Source: Epiperipatus broadwayi (lineage: Eukaryota; Onychophora; Udeonychophora; Euonychophora; Peripatidae). Taken from it: a DNA stretch of 64,000 nt. Every line of letters starts with the position of its first letter. Position 1 is the stretch's first letter. The stretch is taken from the NCBI GenBank assembly GCA_028023455.1, contig JAQFVV010012536.1:886001-950000 (forward strand). Direction: 5' to 3'. Of the stretch, positions 46,951 through 59,499 are shown one piece after another. A program made the translations under genes and the position numbers. Under the pieces are notes generated by a model. That model was not told the origin of the DNA and did not search any database. It saw only the letters and a list, made by a program, of their open reading frames with translations.

Positions 46951-47932
46951 CCAACCAATGAATATAAAATATAATGAATTGGGTTATAATGTCTAACTTT
47001 ATTTGAACAATTTACTAATTTATAAAGTATGGTTAATAAACTATTTACACTACAGAAAATATATTACATATGAGTGAATGTACTTTAATCACTACTTATA
47101 TTGTTACTACGGCTAGCTATGCAAAATAAATCTAGATACTACAGAGCATTGACTAAGGCATGTTAACTGGTTAATTCTCAGGGTTAACTTAAATAACAAT
47201 TTGATTATTTACTAAATATAGATTGGAACAAAGGAAATTTTGTTGAATCCAATATATATGTTCACAAACAAGATTATATGTGATTTAATATTTCAATTAA
47301 TGATGGTTTGTATAATATTAATCAATACATAACATTACCATTTAGTTGATGGGTAAATTCGCCATATTACCTAATAAGACAGATATTAATAAACTTCAAA
47401 TGAAAACTCAAAGTCATTCTTTTTTATATAAAACAAATGATATAAGCTTTATTTCAAGACTATGATTTGATATCTTATAATAGCATAAACATGTGAAAAA
47501 CACAAAAACTGATTTGCTTTTCAAATGTTCAATTTTTTTAAAAATATAAATCAAATAAAAGATTTACCGACAATAAACATAACTTTCAGTTTATATTTTA
47601 TATAGGAATTGCATAAAACTGTTGTAAAATATATAAATAAATAAATAAATTAGTAGTAGCTTGTTAAATTAATAATTTAGGTTATATATGCATTTCTTTA
47701 AAGCTGGATGGACATACAAGATGATATAAAAAAAAACAATGTAAAAAGCTCCTTCCCACTATGCTATAAGGGTTTATTTTACTCTATTTATTTTGAACCA
47801 CGTCTTTTATTATGAACATCAACTACTTGGGCTTCTTATTAATATAATGCTTATATCCTAGGCTGTAAAGTTCAACATTTACTTCATAGCTTTATCAACT
47901 CAAGGCTTTATTAAATGCCTAGCACAAATATA
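46951..47932. other. AT-rich spacer
   Basis: No gene or repeat recognised; (AAAT)n near 47632-47650. Confidence 0.5.
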
Positions 47933-47965
47933 TACACCTGGGCCTCATTTTAGCACAAATATATA

Positions 47966-49251
47966 CACCTGGGTCTCATTTTACGCGATAGATAGGTTCC
48001 TCAGAAAACACATGCAAAAGAAATTGCACAAAAATAGACATAACTTACTTTGAAAAAGGGGGGATACGGACTGTGATTTTTCAAAAATCGCATAAAAGCA
48101 AAGCACCAATGTAAAATTACTTTAAAATTCGTGCAAAAAAAAATAAGGAAATAAAATATGACTAATAAAAAATTTCAAATTTGAAAAAAATTGATACAAG
48201 ACAAACTTTTTTTAATTATAATATTTAATTTTATTCAAAACAATATATTTTTATGCATAATTTACAGTAATTTACATTTTTATACACATTTTAATTATTA
48301 TCGCTATTTGCCAATAAACAGGTTCATTTGCAAACAGGTAAAAAATCAGATTCTTCACAAGAGGAAATACAACTAGCGCCAACTTCACTCTCATGTTGTG
48401 TTAATGGTTTTCTGGTAACAATGTAATTAGTAATTAATCTTTGAGATGATGATTTTATTAATTGTTTATGAAGCTTGTGATATCCAGACATACAACCATT
48501 TAGCTCTCATTGGAATTTAAGACCACATTCGTGATTAGTGTCATTAATAAGAAAATAATTTGCCAAATGATTAGAAAGTTGAAGACTTTCTCGAATCATT
48601 TTTGCAGTGAAAGGAATAGGTTCCACTTCTGTTTCATTATCTTTTTCTACACTACTGGGAAAAATTTAATTAAAACTAACAACTAAAAATTAAATTCTTA
48701 TTTTTGTCTTTAATTTTTTAATTTTCAATTCCATTTAAAAATCAAATTTCATTTCACATCACATTAATTTCAGGTCACCTTAAGTAATTTTTAAATTGTT
48801 AATTACAATTAAAAATCAGATTTTAATTTTTAATTGTCAAATTTAATTGTGCCCACTGCTATTACTCCCCTTTTAAAAATAAACTTGCGGACACTAAATG
48901 ATTATGTTCTTTTTTAAAAAGCAAAAACAGAATGTGATTTAAAATGCAAAATTACCATGCACAATGTTTGAAAAAATTTACATTATAATCTTGTAAAATT
49001 TAATGTTTGTACATAAAATGTGGAAATCATGATTTTAATTTCATTATTGCATAAAATCTTACTATTATAAAGCACTGAAAATATTGAAATTTTTAAGATG
49101 AAAGTCGAATTCTAATAATGTGCTATTACTTTTAATATGACATAAGTGCACAAAATTTATTATTTAAAGTAATAGAGCATTATTGGAGTTGCATGAATCG
49201 CATACCTTCAAAATTGCGTTAAATAAATCCACGTAAAATGAGACCCAGGTG
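47966..49251 (-). mobile_element. pogo/Tigger-like DNA transposon remnant (1286 bp) with 20-bp inverted repeats
   Basis: The ends are perfect inverted repeats, CACCTGGGTCTCATTTTACG at 47966-47985 and its complement at 49232-49251, each flanked by TA (47964-47965 and 49252-49253), the target duplication of Tc1/mariner/pogo elements. Inside, on the minus strand, a C-terminal transposase remnant is readable (48324-48660). Terminal words such as TTTTACGCG and TTCGCATAAAAG-like repeats recall Tigger ends; this is from memory of the family and not a search. The length is about half that of an autonomous Tigger, so it is internally deleted. Just upstream, 47920-47951 repeats the terminal TATACACCTGGGCCTCATTTTA, a partial duplication of the end. 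Confidence 0.72.
48324..48660 (-). pseudogene. Tigger/pogo-like transposase C-terminal remnant
   Basis: The minus strand from about 48660 reads SSVEKDNETEVEPIPFTAKM, then IRESLQLSNHLANYFLIND, NHECGLKFQ, a stop at about 48508, ELNGCMSGYHKLHKQL and QRLITNYIV before TGA at 48324. The pattern of an acidic stretch, a helix, N-D-x-N-x-E-x-x-x-K-F-x-x-x-L-x-x-C-x-x-x-Y and a QxxIT.Y/F end resembles the C-terminus of Tigger-type (DDE, CENP-B-like) transposases. The DDE core and DNA-binding domain are missing. It cannot act by itself. Confidence 0.6.
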
Positions 49252-49253
49252 TA

Positions 49254-49557
49254 TATAGAAATATCATATGAGCCTTTACATATAGATAATATATATATAA
49301 AAAACAAATTCTAAATAACGGACATGTGGGGATATTAATCTATAAATCTACTATTTAATACTATGACTTGATCCATACTTTTCAAAATATATCTAACAAT
49401 ACAATTAAAATAATTGAAGAGTTAAGACAATTATTAAATAATGATAGAATTTGTAAATATGATTTTATAATAATTTATATATTTATATACAACCCCTATG
49501 TAATTAAGTGTAATTTATTGTTTTCCAATTTAAATTGATACATGACATTTATTATTT
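49254..49557. other. AT-rich spacer
   Basis: Nothing recognised apart from a short (AT)n at 49288-49300. Confidence 0.5.
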
Positions 49558-49980
49558 TTGGAACCCTTGGCCGAATGGTTCCTTTATTCTTGCCGCCGCC
49601 GGCCGGTACTTCTTAAATATCATAATAAACCCGAAATACCTAAATTTTTTTCCCTTCTCAAGGGGTTTCTTTGTTTTGCGCTAGGTTTTAGGGCCCAAAA
49701 ACCCACCCCACTCCCGCGCTTGGCTCCACTCAGCGAAGACTAAAAAACCGCCCTCCCCCGGGCTCCCCCCCTATTGCCAATATCCCCGCCCCCACCCAAT
49801 AACCCTTCCCCCCCATACTTACAACCCCCAAATTACTAATTAATGTAAAGGCCCCCCAAAACTCCAAATATAAAAACAGCGGTATACAATCCTGCTCCGG
49901 GCGGTTCGGCTCCAGTAAACCACAACATCCAACCCCACTTCAACCTTACCCAACCTTAAATTTCCCTTTAAAATTAAACA
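49558..49980. other. Abrupt C-rich, low-quality-looking stretch
   Basis: Composition switches sharply from AT-rich to C-rich with many homopolymers (CCCCCC near 49754-49817, TTTTTTT near 49649). The sequence has no coding motif and no second copy. The sharp edges and runs of C suggest mis-called or low-quality gap-fill bases and not genomic DNA. The adjacent 50120-50350 is also GC-richer but looks like ordinary sequence. The open frames 49558-49743 and 49840-50031 are not considered genes. Confidence 0.55.
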
Positions 49981-50957
49981 ATAAATATTAATAAAATAAA
50001 TATAAATGGAATGTTTTTTATCAAGAAACATATAAAATTACTTATCATGGTTGCCAGTCGGAAGTTCTTTTAAAATTTAAATTAACTTATCATCTTTAAA
50101 GTTCTTATTATATTTGTTTTACAGTTGTCGCTTCATCCGTTCCGCAATTCCCTTCCTGGAAGCCCGTTTTTGGGAGGGTTCGTTCTGGTTCCGTCTTGCT
50201 TTTAAAATAAGTGAGGAGGACGCTTGTCCCACTCCCAAATCAAGTTAAAACTGCAACTCTTTTTTCTTTATAGTCCTCCTATGGTTCCATGAACAAAACG
50301 TCATGTTCTGTTTTTTGTTATGGTCGGGCTTTATTTGTTCCATTGGTAAGATAAAATCTCTTTCTTCTCTTATCTAACTTTTCATCTGACTTTTAATTAA
50401 AAGCTTTTAGATAATTAATAAAAATCATTTCATTTATAGATTAAGGAATTAATTAATATGTTTTTATTTTAATTAGTTATTTTTTTATTAAAATATTTTT
50501 ATATTTAATTTTATTTTTATTAAAAAAATACGTTCAAATACTTTTTTTTTTTTTGTTTATGAAAAAAATATTTTTAAAGTTTAGCATCTGTGCGAATATA
50601 TACGTTTAACAAACATTTTTATTTTAGCGTTTTGTTTTTTTTCTTTTTAATACACTTATTTTTATATGCGAACTTAAAAGTTTTTATTTCAATTTAATGT
50701 AACGACAAATTTATATATCGTTACAATATATATATATATATCATTATAATCACTATTTTAATTTGGCATTTAATAATATATATTTTTGCGCAATTTAAGA
50801 TATAACATTTCTAACAAAAAAAAACAAATATATATATATATATTAAAAATTGATTTTCTTTATTATTAATAAGTTTAAACATTCAAAAAAAAATTATAAG
50901 TTAGTTTTAGATACCACAAATGTATAGACTTTTATAAAGATAAATTTCAAAATGTTA

Positions 50958-51076
<119 letters not shown>

Positions 51077-52739
51077 CAAATAAAAACAAACAAAAACAAA
51101 TGATCAAATTTTAATTACCCCATTTAATTTTCTAAACTGTCCCTTCATTTCACTGTTCACTAATTATTTCAGACGTTTTTCTTTTGTTTTGTCCATCCCA
51201 GGATAAATTGAAATAACTTTAAAATATGTATACATATTAACAACGTGGAAATTTATATTCAGCTGTATATATAAATTGATTTTGACTATTAAGTTTAGGA
51301 TTATTAAAAGAAACTTAAAAGTTAAAAAAATACAGATATAGCTATTTTCTGAAGTTTGTTTACAAAGGCAGGTTTGGTTTTAGGCTGCATATTTTACTGG
51401 ACTCCAATAGCAAAATAAGGTAGGCAAAAGGGCTGAAATTACCCTGGATAATAAAGTGTACATAGCCAATAATTTTCATGTTATATCTTGGTCCTGTAGT
51501 TAGTATATTGATATCCAAAAGAAGAATTTGTAAAATAGACAAAATAAAGTTATTCTTTCTTTTTTTCTTATGGCAATCCTTTTTATGTTTCTATAGTAAT
51601 CTTTGTTCTATTTTTATAACTCATGCACTAAGTTAAAAATCTTTAACACTGCTGATTGTTGATTTTAAAATATTTTTTTAAACAACAAAACAAAAATAAT
51701 GTCAATAAAAAAAATATTACACTGAAAAATTTATTTTGTAATCTACAAAATAAATAAATAAACAACCAGAATAATAACATTAGATCTTAAATAATTTTCC
51801 AAAATAAAAATACAATCTAATTATAACTAGTAATTTAAATGCGACTGTTGACAATTATTTATATGCATACACACTCATGAATTTATATATATCCATAGCT
51901 ATTAAAACCTCACTATCACAAGACAAAGCACATATTACCATAAATAAATAAAAATGAACCAAATAACAATTAAAAAAACAACTAACAGCAGTAACAATAA
52001 CAACATTTTTACAAATCCTTATCTAATAACCAAATCAAAAAGATTTTTTAAAAACTATAATGGCACTTCAAAAGAAAGGGTGGATTTTCCATCTCTTACA
52101 ATATATATAAAAACAAAAAAGACTAAATAATAAATAATTATATTTAAAGAGGACTGGTTCATCAGAAAAAAAAAAACAAATAAAATGGGATAATAAAAAT
52201 TATGTGTATTTTTTTTTTGTACAGTTTGTGAAAAATATTATATGGTTTTAAGTTGTTTTTATATGTATTTCCTTTGGTTAGTTTGTTATATATTCCATCT
52301 CTTACAATATATATATATGTATCAAATTAATTCAAAGTAAAATCATACATATTAAGTGCAGTTTGTTTACAATATAGTTTTGTTAAGCTTTTTTTAAAAA
52401 ATTTAAAATAAAAAGAAAAAAACTGTCTAACACTTTTCAATGAAAAGTATGTCTTTATATATTAGTAATTAATGCTTTATTATACACATATAATTATGTA
52501 TACATACTAAATATAATATATATGTAAGGTGTATACATATTAACTTATAGTCAATATATTTAATGATATACATATAAACTACAAATGTCAAGTTGATTTA
52601 AAGTATATCATTTAACATTTTTATTTACTATGCAATACATTTTAATACTGCATAGTAAATAAAAATGTTAAAATTTGGAGAATTTTTTTTATATTAACCT
52701 TAATTACTTTTGGAGCATTAGAGACATGCTTATTTTTTG

Positions 52740-53600
52740 TGTTTTCCACCCTCTGCTGAAATTTTTTTGAAACTTTTACTTTTTACTGCTTTAAAATTCA
52801 AGTATATTTATTTTGTAATATTTTAAATACAAAAAAGTCAATAGATGGCTTGGAAAGCTAGGAGTTGATCCAACAAATGATCACAAGCTCAGCTAATGAT
52901 GGCTACCCATTATGTATTTTGCAATCTCAAACCTTGCATATTCACTTCAAGAAAATAGTATGGTCATCAAGAAAATATTAGTGATGTAAAAACTTCATTT
53001 TTTGGAAAGTTTATGATTATATTGTTAATCTAATTATGTAATAATTATTAAAAATGAAAAGTAAATCTACTTATATATTCATTTTTTGCAGAAATGTTTT
53101 ATTTTTAAATAAAAAAGAATATTTTCTTCTACATATTACTATAGAGATTTTGATCACAGGAAAAATAGCTGTTTACAAAATGAGGTGATTCACCTAATTG
53201 GTATTATATTTAGCAATATCATAAAAAATATATAAAAAATGTACACTTTTAAGCATAATTTGATAGATTTAATACTTATTTTAAAAAATTTGCTTAGATT
53301 TGTAAATCAAATTTGAAACAAGGAAGATTTCATTCAGTTTATAAATTGAATTGGTGCCATCTAAAATCTCTTATGACATTATTATGTTTTGTTTTGAATA
53401 AATATATATTTTTTAAATAATTACAGAAATCAAATGTGATTTTTTAAATTTATTTAATTTCTAAACAAAAATATCTATCAAATGAAGTCAAGTTTATTAT
53501 ATTTTGGTAAATAATAAAGCTTTGATAACAAAATTAAAGTTGAAAGCTTAGATCTAGTGATAACAAAGAAAGCGGTCAGAAGAATAGTGAAAATCAGTAG
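52740..53600 (+). repeat. Interspersed repeat family A, copy 2
   Basis: Direct copy of 23760-24610. It begins CCACCCTCTGCTGAAATTT and ends with ATTTCTAAACAAAAATATC followed by TTGAAAGCTTAGATCTAGTGA (compare TTGAAAGCTTAAATCTAATGA at 24.56 kb). Divergence is moderate, with several indels. No conserved coding frame. Confidence 0.7.
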
Positions 53601-53920
53601 GGTTAAATGCATTTATTTACCATACCCTAAAAATCAAAAAATAATTGTTTTTCAACCACAATTGGAATTTTTAGATTTAACTTAACATAAAATCATGGGT
53701 GATTCAAAAATGCATTATGTTTATCCCTTAATCTAAAAATTTCAATTGTAGTTGAAGAAACAATTATTATTTTTGCTGAGATTGACCTAATTAGTTTCTG
53801 GACCATCCATGATTTCATTTCAAGTTAAATCTAAAAAACCCAAATGTGGTTGAAAAAACAATCTTTTTTTTTTCCTTTTTAGTACCTGGTAAATAAAAGC
53901 ATTTAATATAAAACAATTAT
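53600..53920. repeat. Long hairpin element, copy 2 of the 2640-2985 family
   Basis: The left arm has TAAATGCATTTATTTACC, CAACCACAATTGGAATTTT and AGATTTAACTT. The right arm has the complements (AAGTTAAATCTAAAAAACC, TGGTTGAAAAAACAA, GGTAAATAAAAGCATTTA). The inner parts TGGACCATCCATGATTTCA and the left-arm ATCATGGGTGATTCA match the first copy's GGTCCAGAAATTAAT region. No coding capacity. Confidence 0.75.
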
Positions 53921-55112
53921 CTCTTTTTATTCACTCTTACTTTCAAACTGAATGACCTTCATCATTTGCAATTTCTATTTCTTTAGTTTATTACAGAGTC
54001 TGAATATAATTTGAGACCATTTTGAAATAATGAAAATTTTAAAAATAATGCTTACATATACTATATGGAATACTCCTAAATTAAAGAATTGTTACATTAT
54101 TATCTTGTAAAAATAGCAAGGTAAGATATGTTGGAATTCACGGAAATGTAAATAATAAATAATTAATTACAGTTTACATAAGAAATAAAAATACTCATCA
54201 AATTAGAACATAAATTGATAAATAGATATTAAGCAATTTTAAAACATCAAATAGGTTTTTTTTTGCTGGAGAGTTTTCAAAATTTTGAAATCAAGAGGTC
54301 CACACACTCTGACAAGGGGCAGAACTGAAAGGTATTTGTTCCAGTCTGACATTCAACTATTGCAACAAATCAGACAGGGTATTGTCATAGAGGTAATACC
54401 AAAATAAATAATTTAAAAAGTAATTATATTATAAAGATAACAATTAAATATTTTATTAGCATTTTTGTAGTTTCTGTTACAAGTAGATTGGATGATTGAC
54501 ATTTTTTAAAAAAAAAAGTAAGTAGAATTGCTTTCACTGTTAGATGAGGGATTCCAAATAAAAATGGAACATCTTACAAGTACTAAAATGAGAATACTAT
54601 CAATTTTAATGTGTGGTCTTAAAATGCTAATTTTGATTTTAATTTATTTAGAATAACAAACTAAATAAACTAAGTATATTGTACTTCAGTATTACATGTA
54701 ATATTAAACATATGTAATGAGTTATTTATTTGTATAGCATTGCATTTTTAATTTCTAACAATCATTAGAGAAATATTCCCCCAAACATGCACTGTATAGA
54801 TTATTCAGGAATACTCTCCTTTTTATTAACATGTGATAAAAACTTGAAAACATAAGATCTTCACACTCTCATATCTAAATACTGATGATTTGTCTATACA
54901 TATACACTTAGGTTTAAAAGTTAAGGTGGGTTTATCTTATTTTTTCAAAAGCTTGATCTTGCATTTAAAAAGGAGAATATTTCTGAAGTGTTTAAATGTA
55001 TGCAGGGCATGTGTAAAGAGGTAATTCCCTAACATATGTTATAAATTAAAAATAATACGAGGAATTTAAATGAAGAATATATTATTTGAACTAATGTCTA
55101 TAAAAATGAGTT
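53921..55112. other. AT-rich spacer
   Basis: No gene recognised. A GC-richer stretch at 54290-54400 has no second copy and no coding motif. Confidence 0.5.
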
Positions 55113-55532
55113 TTTAAGCTTGAGCTGCACAACTGCAAGCACCAGAATCAAGCACCAGACATGTGAGCAACAAAATCCTGAACCAGACCTGTGAGCAACA
55201 GAAACCAGCACCAGACTTGTAAGTACCAGAATACAGAACCAGACCTGTGAGCACTAGAATCCAGCACCAGACCTCTGAGTACCAGAATACAGCACCAGAC
55301 CTGTAAGCACCAGAATTTAGAACCAGACCTGTGAGCAACAGATTCCAGCACCAGATTTGTGAGCAACAGAATCCAGAACCAGACCTATGAGCACCAGAAT
55401 CCAGCACTAGAACTCTAAGCACCAGAATCAGACTTGTGAGCAACAGAATCCAGCACTAGACTTGTGAGCAACACCAGAATACAGAACCAGACCTGTGAGC
55501 AACAGAATTCAGTTCCAGACCTGTGTGTACAA
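55113..55532 (-). repeat. 28-bp minisatellite, about 15 units
   Basis: The unit, on the plus strand, is close to GAGCAACAGAATCCAGCACCAGACCTGT with variants at positions 5-7 and 14-16. Most steps are exactly 28 bp, with one shortened unit near 55420-55440 and an irregular one near 55470. The repeated open frames on the minus strand (55114-55443 and 55148-55366) are simply this repeat translated; 28 is not a multiple of three, so no repeated protein is encoded. Confidence 0.88.
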
Positions 55533-55592
55533 GGATCTCAATCCCAGGTCAAACACTCTACCAACTGTGCCAAATCATGCAGGGTATGTTTC
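55533..55592 (-). repeat. tRNA-like head joined to the minisatellite
   Basis: On the minus strand the order is GGCACAGTTGGTAGAGTG (excellent A box and D-arm), TTTGACCTGGGATTGAGATCC (B-box-like end), then TTGTACACACAGG, directly continuing into the 28-bp repeats. The arrangement resembles a SINE with a variable-number tandem body. No anticodon arm of normal length fits between the boxes, so it is not a normal tRNA gene. Confidence 0.6.
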
Positions 55593-55769
55593 AATTAATA
55601 TTGCAAATACAAAAGTTTATGTGAAAATAAACCATCATTAGTAGATAACATATTTTTAATTAATTAAATGTTATCAGTAAAAAATATTTATAACAATGTT
55701 ATCTAATGAGTTTGCCAATACAAGCTTGGTAAATTAAGTCATGGGATGTATGACTTGATTTCTTTGCAT

Positions 55770-56290
55770 TTATACCAATCACATGATCACCATTTCGTAT
55801 GCTAGCACATAACTGATATTAGAACAGGCAAAACTCTCCATACAGTAGTGCCACTCAGTGCCAATTAGAGTAATCTATGGATGCCAGAAAGCTTGTGCAC
55901 AAAATCCCCATCTAGTACCTACTCATCCAATATCCCCAGACTAGTTTCTGGCATGCTGCCTTTGTCAGTTAAAATATTATTGTGTTTTCAATTTTATTCT
56001 CATAGTTTTGTAGTTAAGTAGAGATAAAAGATGGCTGCTGGAGTGTTGCATTAGATCCTAAGGTCTAGGTACAGTGCTCACATATTCAAAGCTCCTCACT
56101 GACGAAGACCACAAGCTAGAATATAGTCTGGGGATATTGAATGAGTAGTCATCCATGGGGATTTTATGCACTAGCCCTCTGGCATCCATTGAATACTCTG
56201 GTTGGCACTGAGTGGCACTACTATATGGATATTTTTTCCTGTTTTAATAACATTTATAACAATCATGTAATAATACTTACGTTAACAGTG
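55770..56290. repeat. About 520-bp hairpin element (MITE-like)
   Basis: Arms 55770-55945 and 56115-56290 are inverted copies: CATACAGTAGTGCCACTCAG against CTGAGTGGCACTACTATATG, TCTATGGATGCCAGA against TCTGGCATCCATTGAA, CAATATCCCCAGACTA against TAGTCTGGGGATATTG. The centre (about 55945-56115) is single copy. No second copy in the window. The open frame 56141-56332 lies inside the arm and is not a gene. Confidence 0.75.
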
Positions 56291-56974
56291 CAGTTTAATG
56301 CAGGGATGGGAGAGATGGCTTTGTATTCCTAGACTGATTCACGACTGAGAAAACTAAAACAACTCAACAAACAAATTTGCGTTCAATTAAATGGAATTGT
56401 ATTCGCAATGTGTAACTTTTGTGATCAAAAGTGATTTGACCATCATAGTAATTGACCTTATGATTATTAATCACTTAATAAAAACTGATTAATATAATTT
56501 TATAAAGAAATTTATAACTTTATTTTAGTACTTAACATGAAATATTATTATGAAAGTAAATTTTAAATCTTTTTTATTGTTAAAAGCTTTTTTAAAAATA
56601 GAATCATGTCTATCTTTGGATAGACAACTAATACAGTATGACCCAGTCCAAAGATAACTAGGGCTCTATAGTTGCCTCTAATGTCACCTTTGAATTAATG
56701 CATGTGTTATGCAGAAACATAGTTTAGCTAATTACGTATTTACCGCAAAAAATTTTGAGGCACTAGCTACCTGGATCAATTAATTATATAGCATGAAATG
56801 TAATGGCTGTTTCTACCCTCCACCATCTTAAATCTTGCAAACTAATCTTTTGAAAATGTTTTTGCCGATTCCTAGCTTCGCTGCCATATTTTATAAACAC
56901 TTATTGAAAATAGTCAGGTTTTAATAATTTGTTACATTTAAAATTATAAGTGTCAAACTTAATTTACCCACAAC

Positions 56975-57190
56975 TTTGATACCATCCAGTTTGGATAAAT
57001 ACATTAATGATTGTCACTTATAATTTATGCAACTAGAGATTGTCTCTTGCCCAGATATAAACTTTAAATCTCAGGTAAAAATAAATATATTTGATTTTTT
57101 TTTTTAATTTAATCACACATGCAAGTGCTATTCCCATTTTTCTGTCCCACGTGTAATATCTTTATAAATATATTAAACAACCTCCACACC
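56975..57190 (+). repeat. Repeat family B, copy 2
   Basis: Direct copy of 46735-46950 (shared ACTAGAGATTGTCTCT, CAGATATAAACTTTAAA and CCCACGTGTAATATCTTTATA). The flanking 56291-56974 and 57191-57600 are AT-rich with nothing recognised. Confidence 0.65.
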
Positions 57191-57649
57191 ATCACAAATT
57201 CTTTTCAAATCATATAAATAAAGATACGATAAAAGACAAATAACCACCATGATGCATATAAACGATAAAATATATATTTCTTTTAATCTTAGATATAGAA
57301 TTTTAATATAATAAAGATAAAATACGTTTGTAATTCTTTTTACTTAGGTGTACTACAATCTTTATTTTTTTAATTATTTATCTATTAGCGTATATTTTCA
57401 ATATGTACAATGTTATATTTAAAATTTAAGAGGATATGTTGAAATATTGAATAATATATGTGAAATAAGATAAAGAGAATTGAACCTTTGAAAAAATGGA
57501 ATATTATCTGCATCATCTTGCATTGTAATAAAACAGTTGCTTTTAATATGACTTCATAGAATGTAGGACACTTCTAAGGCTATATCATTTACTTTGTATA
57601 ACCAGTGCACACCCACTAATTTAACCATTCCAGATTAATGTGAGATCTT

Positions 57650-58055
57650 TATCGTCTAGCTAAAAATATCAAGATGTCCTTTTACTGACCAATACTGGAC
57701 GGGTGGGTTGTTTATATAATGAAATCCTTACCTTGTAGTTAAAAATAACTAAGTGTCCTGCTATTAACCATTAATGGATGAGTTCTGGGTAGTCTATAAA
57801 CTATTTACATAATGTAATAATATAAATACTTAAAGGCTTTAACCTTTGGCACTGCACTCTCTGAATATATTTTTTAACACTAGGGGGACCTCACCAAATT
57901 TTGACACAAGATTATGTCTTTATAAAAATAAGAATGGTGTCTTATCTTTAACCTAACTTTCTAATTGAATAGGTGAATCTGAAGCATTAAAAATATATAT
58001 TCAGAAAGCACAGTGTCAAAGATTAAAGTCTTTAAGTATTTACATATACTCATTT
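57650..58055. repeat. Short tandem duplication and adjoining hairpin
   Basis: CTAGCTAAAAATATCAAGATGTCC (57656) and GTAGTTAAAAATAACTAAGTGTCC (57736) start two related units about 80 bp apart. Next to them, TAAATACTTAAAGGCTTTAACC (57830) pairs with TTAAAGTCTTTAAGTATTTA (58023-58042) and CTCTGAATATATTTTT with AAAAATATATATTCAGAA, making a hairpin with about 100 bp of loop. Confidence 0.6.
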
Positions 58056-58890
58056 GTGCTTAATAAAAATATATATAATGTAATAATATTAAGCCTATTT
58101 ATTAACTAAAAAAAAAATCCATGACCAGGTTCAAGCACAATGAGCAATTACAACATATTTATCACTGGAATTCAATTTTTGACCCTAAAGACTGAGTTAT
58201 AGATATAATTAATGGGTGTATTAAAGAATTCTAGGTAAAATAATGTGAAAAGAATAAAATATTTGTTATATTTTTGAAAAACCCTTTTGTAGAAAATGAT
58301 TGGTGGATAGATGATATATTAAACTTATTCAAGTCAAACTAAGAATTTGGTATCTTTGAGAAATTTAAATTATCATCTCATCAAATATTTCATAAAGTAT
58401 GACCTTCAATACAACATATCTGACTTCAGTATCCATTTAATACAAACATAGACTTCTTTTATTTAGCTTTGTAACTGTTATTATGTTTTTAAAAAAGAAA
58501 AATTAATATCTAAAATTATAAATAACAATATAAATTTAATGCATTAAATGAATAATTATACAAAATTTTATATACAGTCTCTATATTCATATTATTTTGT
58601 TCTAAGACTTCACGTGAATATTAAAATTCATAAACATAGAAAAATGTATATATTTTAATATGTAAACACACATACATATATATAATGACCATATCTACAT
58701 TCATGAATACCCTATATATAAAATCGGTAATTTCTATGTTGTCTGATTGGTGAATAAATGTTTGTCTGATGACATCACAGCCACTATGTATAAGCAAAGT
58801 AAGTAATTCTGCTATTAAATAAAAAATTCTGGAGAAAAATCAGTATAAGTGCTTTTAATTATAGGAATATAGTATATATTTCACGGTAAA
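58056..58890. other. AT-rich spacer
   Basis: No gene or repeat recognised. Confidence 0.5.
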
Positions 58891-59290
58891 AGTTCACATC
58901 CAGCTGCAGAAACAGCCACAAATAATGATTCACAATTCAATGTTAAGGAGCTTCATACTTTCATGGTGTGACAATTCCTTAATATAGTTCAGATGAACAA
59001 CATACTTAGTAACATTAATGAAATTTTATAAATTAACAATGTTTAATAAAAAAACATATTTACATTAATCTCTTAAAAAAAATTATAAAGAAAATTTAAA
59101 AAATTACAAATATTATATTTAATAAAAAAAGTTAGAAAAATACCATTTTTTTGTATTCTGTCTTAGTCAGCTGCAGAAACAGTCACAAACCCTGATTCAT
59201 AATTTGACGTTAAAAATCTTCATGCTTTTACAGCCTGTTAATCCCCTAATATAATTCAGTTGAATAACATTCTTAGCAATTAGTACACAG
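58890..59290 (+). repeat. Direct duplication of about 130-bp units
   Basis: CAGCTGCAGAAACAGCCACAAA (58910) and CAGCTGCAGAAACAGTCACAAA (59169) begin two related segments that continue through TGATTCAYAATT, CTTCATRCTTT, and a TTAATATAGTTCAG/CTAATATAATTCAG block. The spacer between them is AT-rich. Type unknown. Confidence 0.7.
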
Positions 59291-59499
59291 TAACTATTAA
59301 TTCAGAGGCACTTCAGTAAATATATATTTTAAGCTGTGAGGATGTCAAATATAAGAGATATTTAAAAATGTAAATTTTAATTTAGCTTATTAAAATTCAA
59401 AAATTTATATAATATTAAAATGTTGCATTTAATTTACATTAAATTGTTAAAAAATTTGTTAAAGCAACCAATTAAAAACATTGTGGGCATTTACAAAGG

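Noticed and set aside
55114-55443. Cys/Leu-rich 109-aa repeated protein on the minus strand
   Set aside because: Translation of the 28-bp minisatellite. The period is not a multiple of three and overlapping frames look the same.
55533-55592. Functional tRNA gene
   Set aside because: A and B boxes are too close for a normal anticodon arm and the 3' side runs into a minisatellite.
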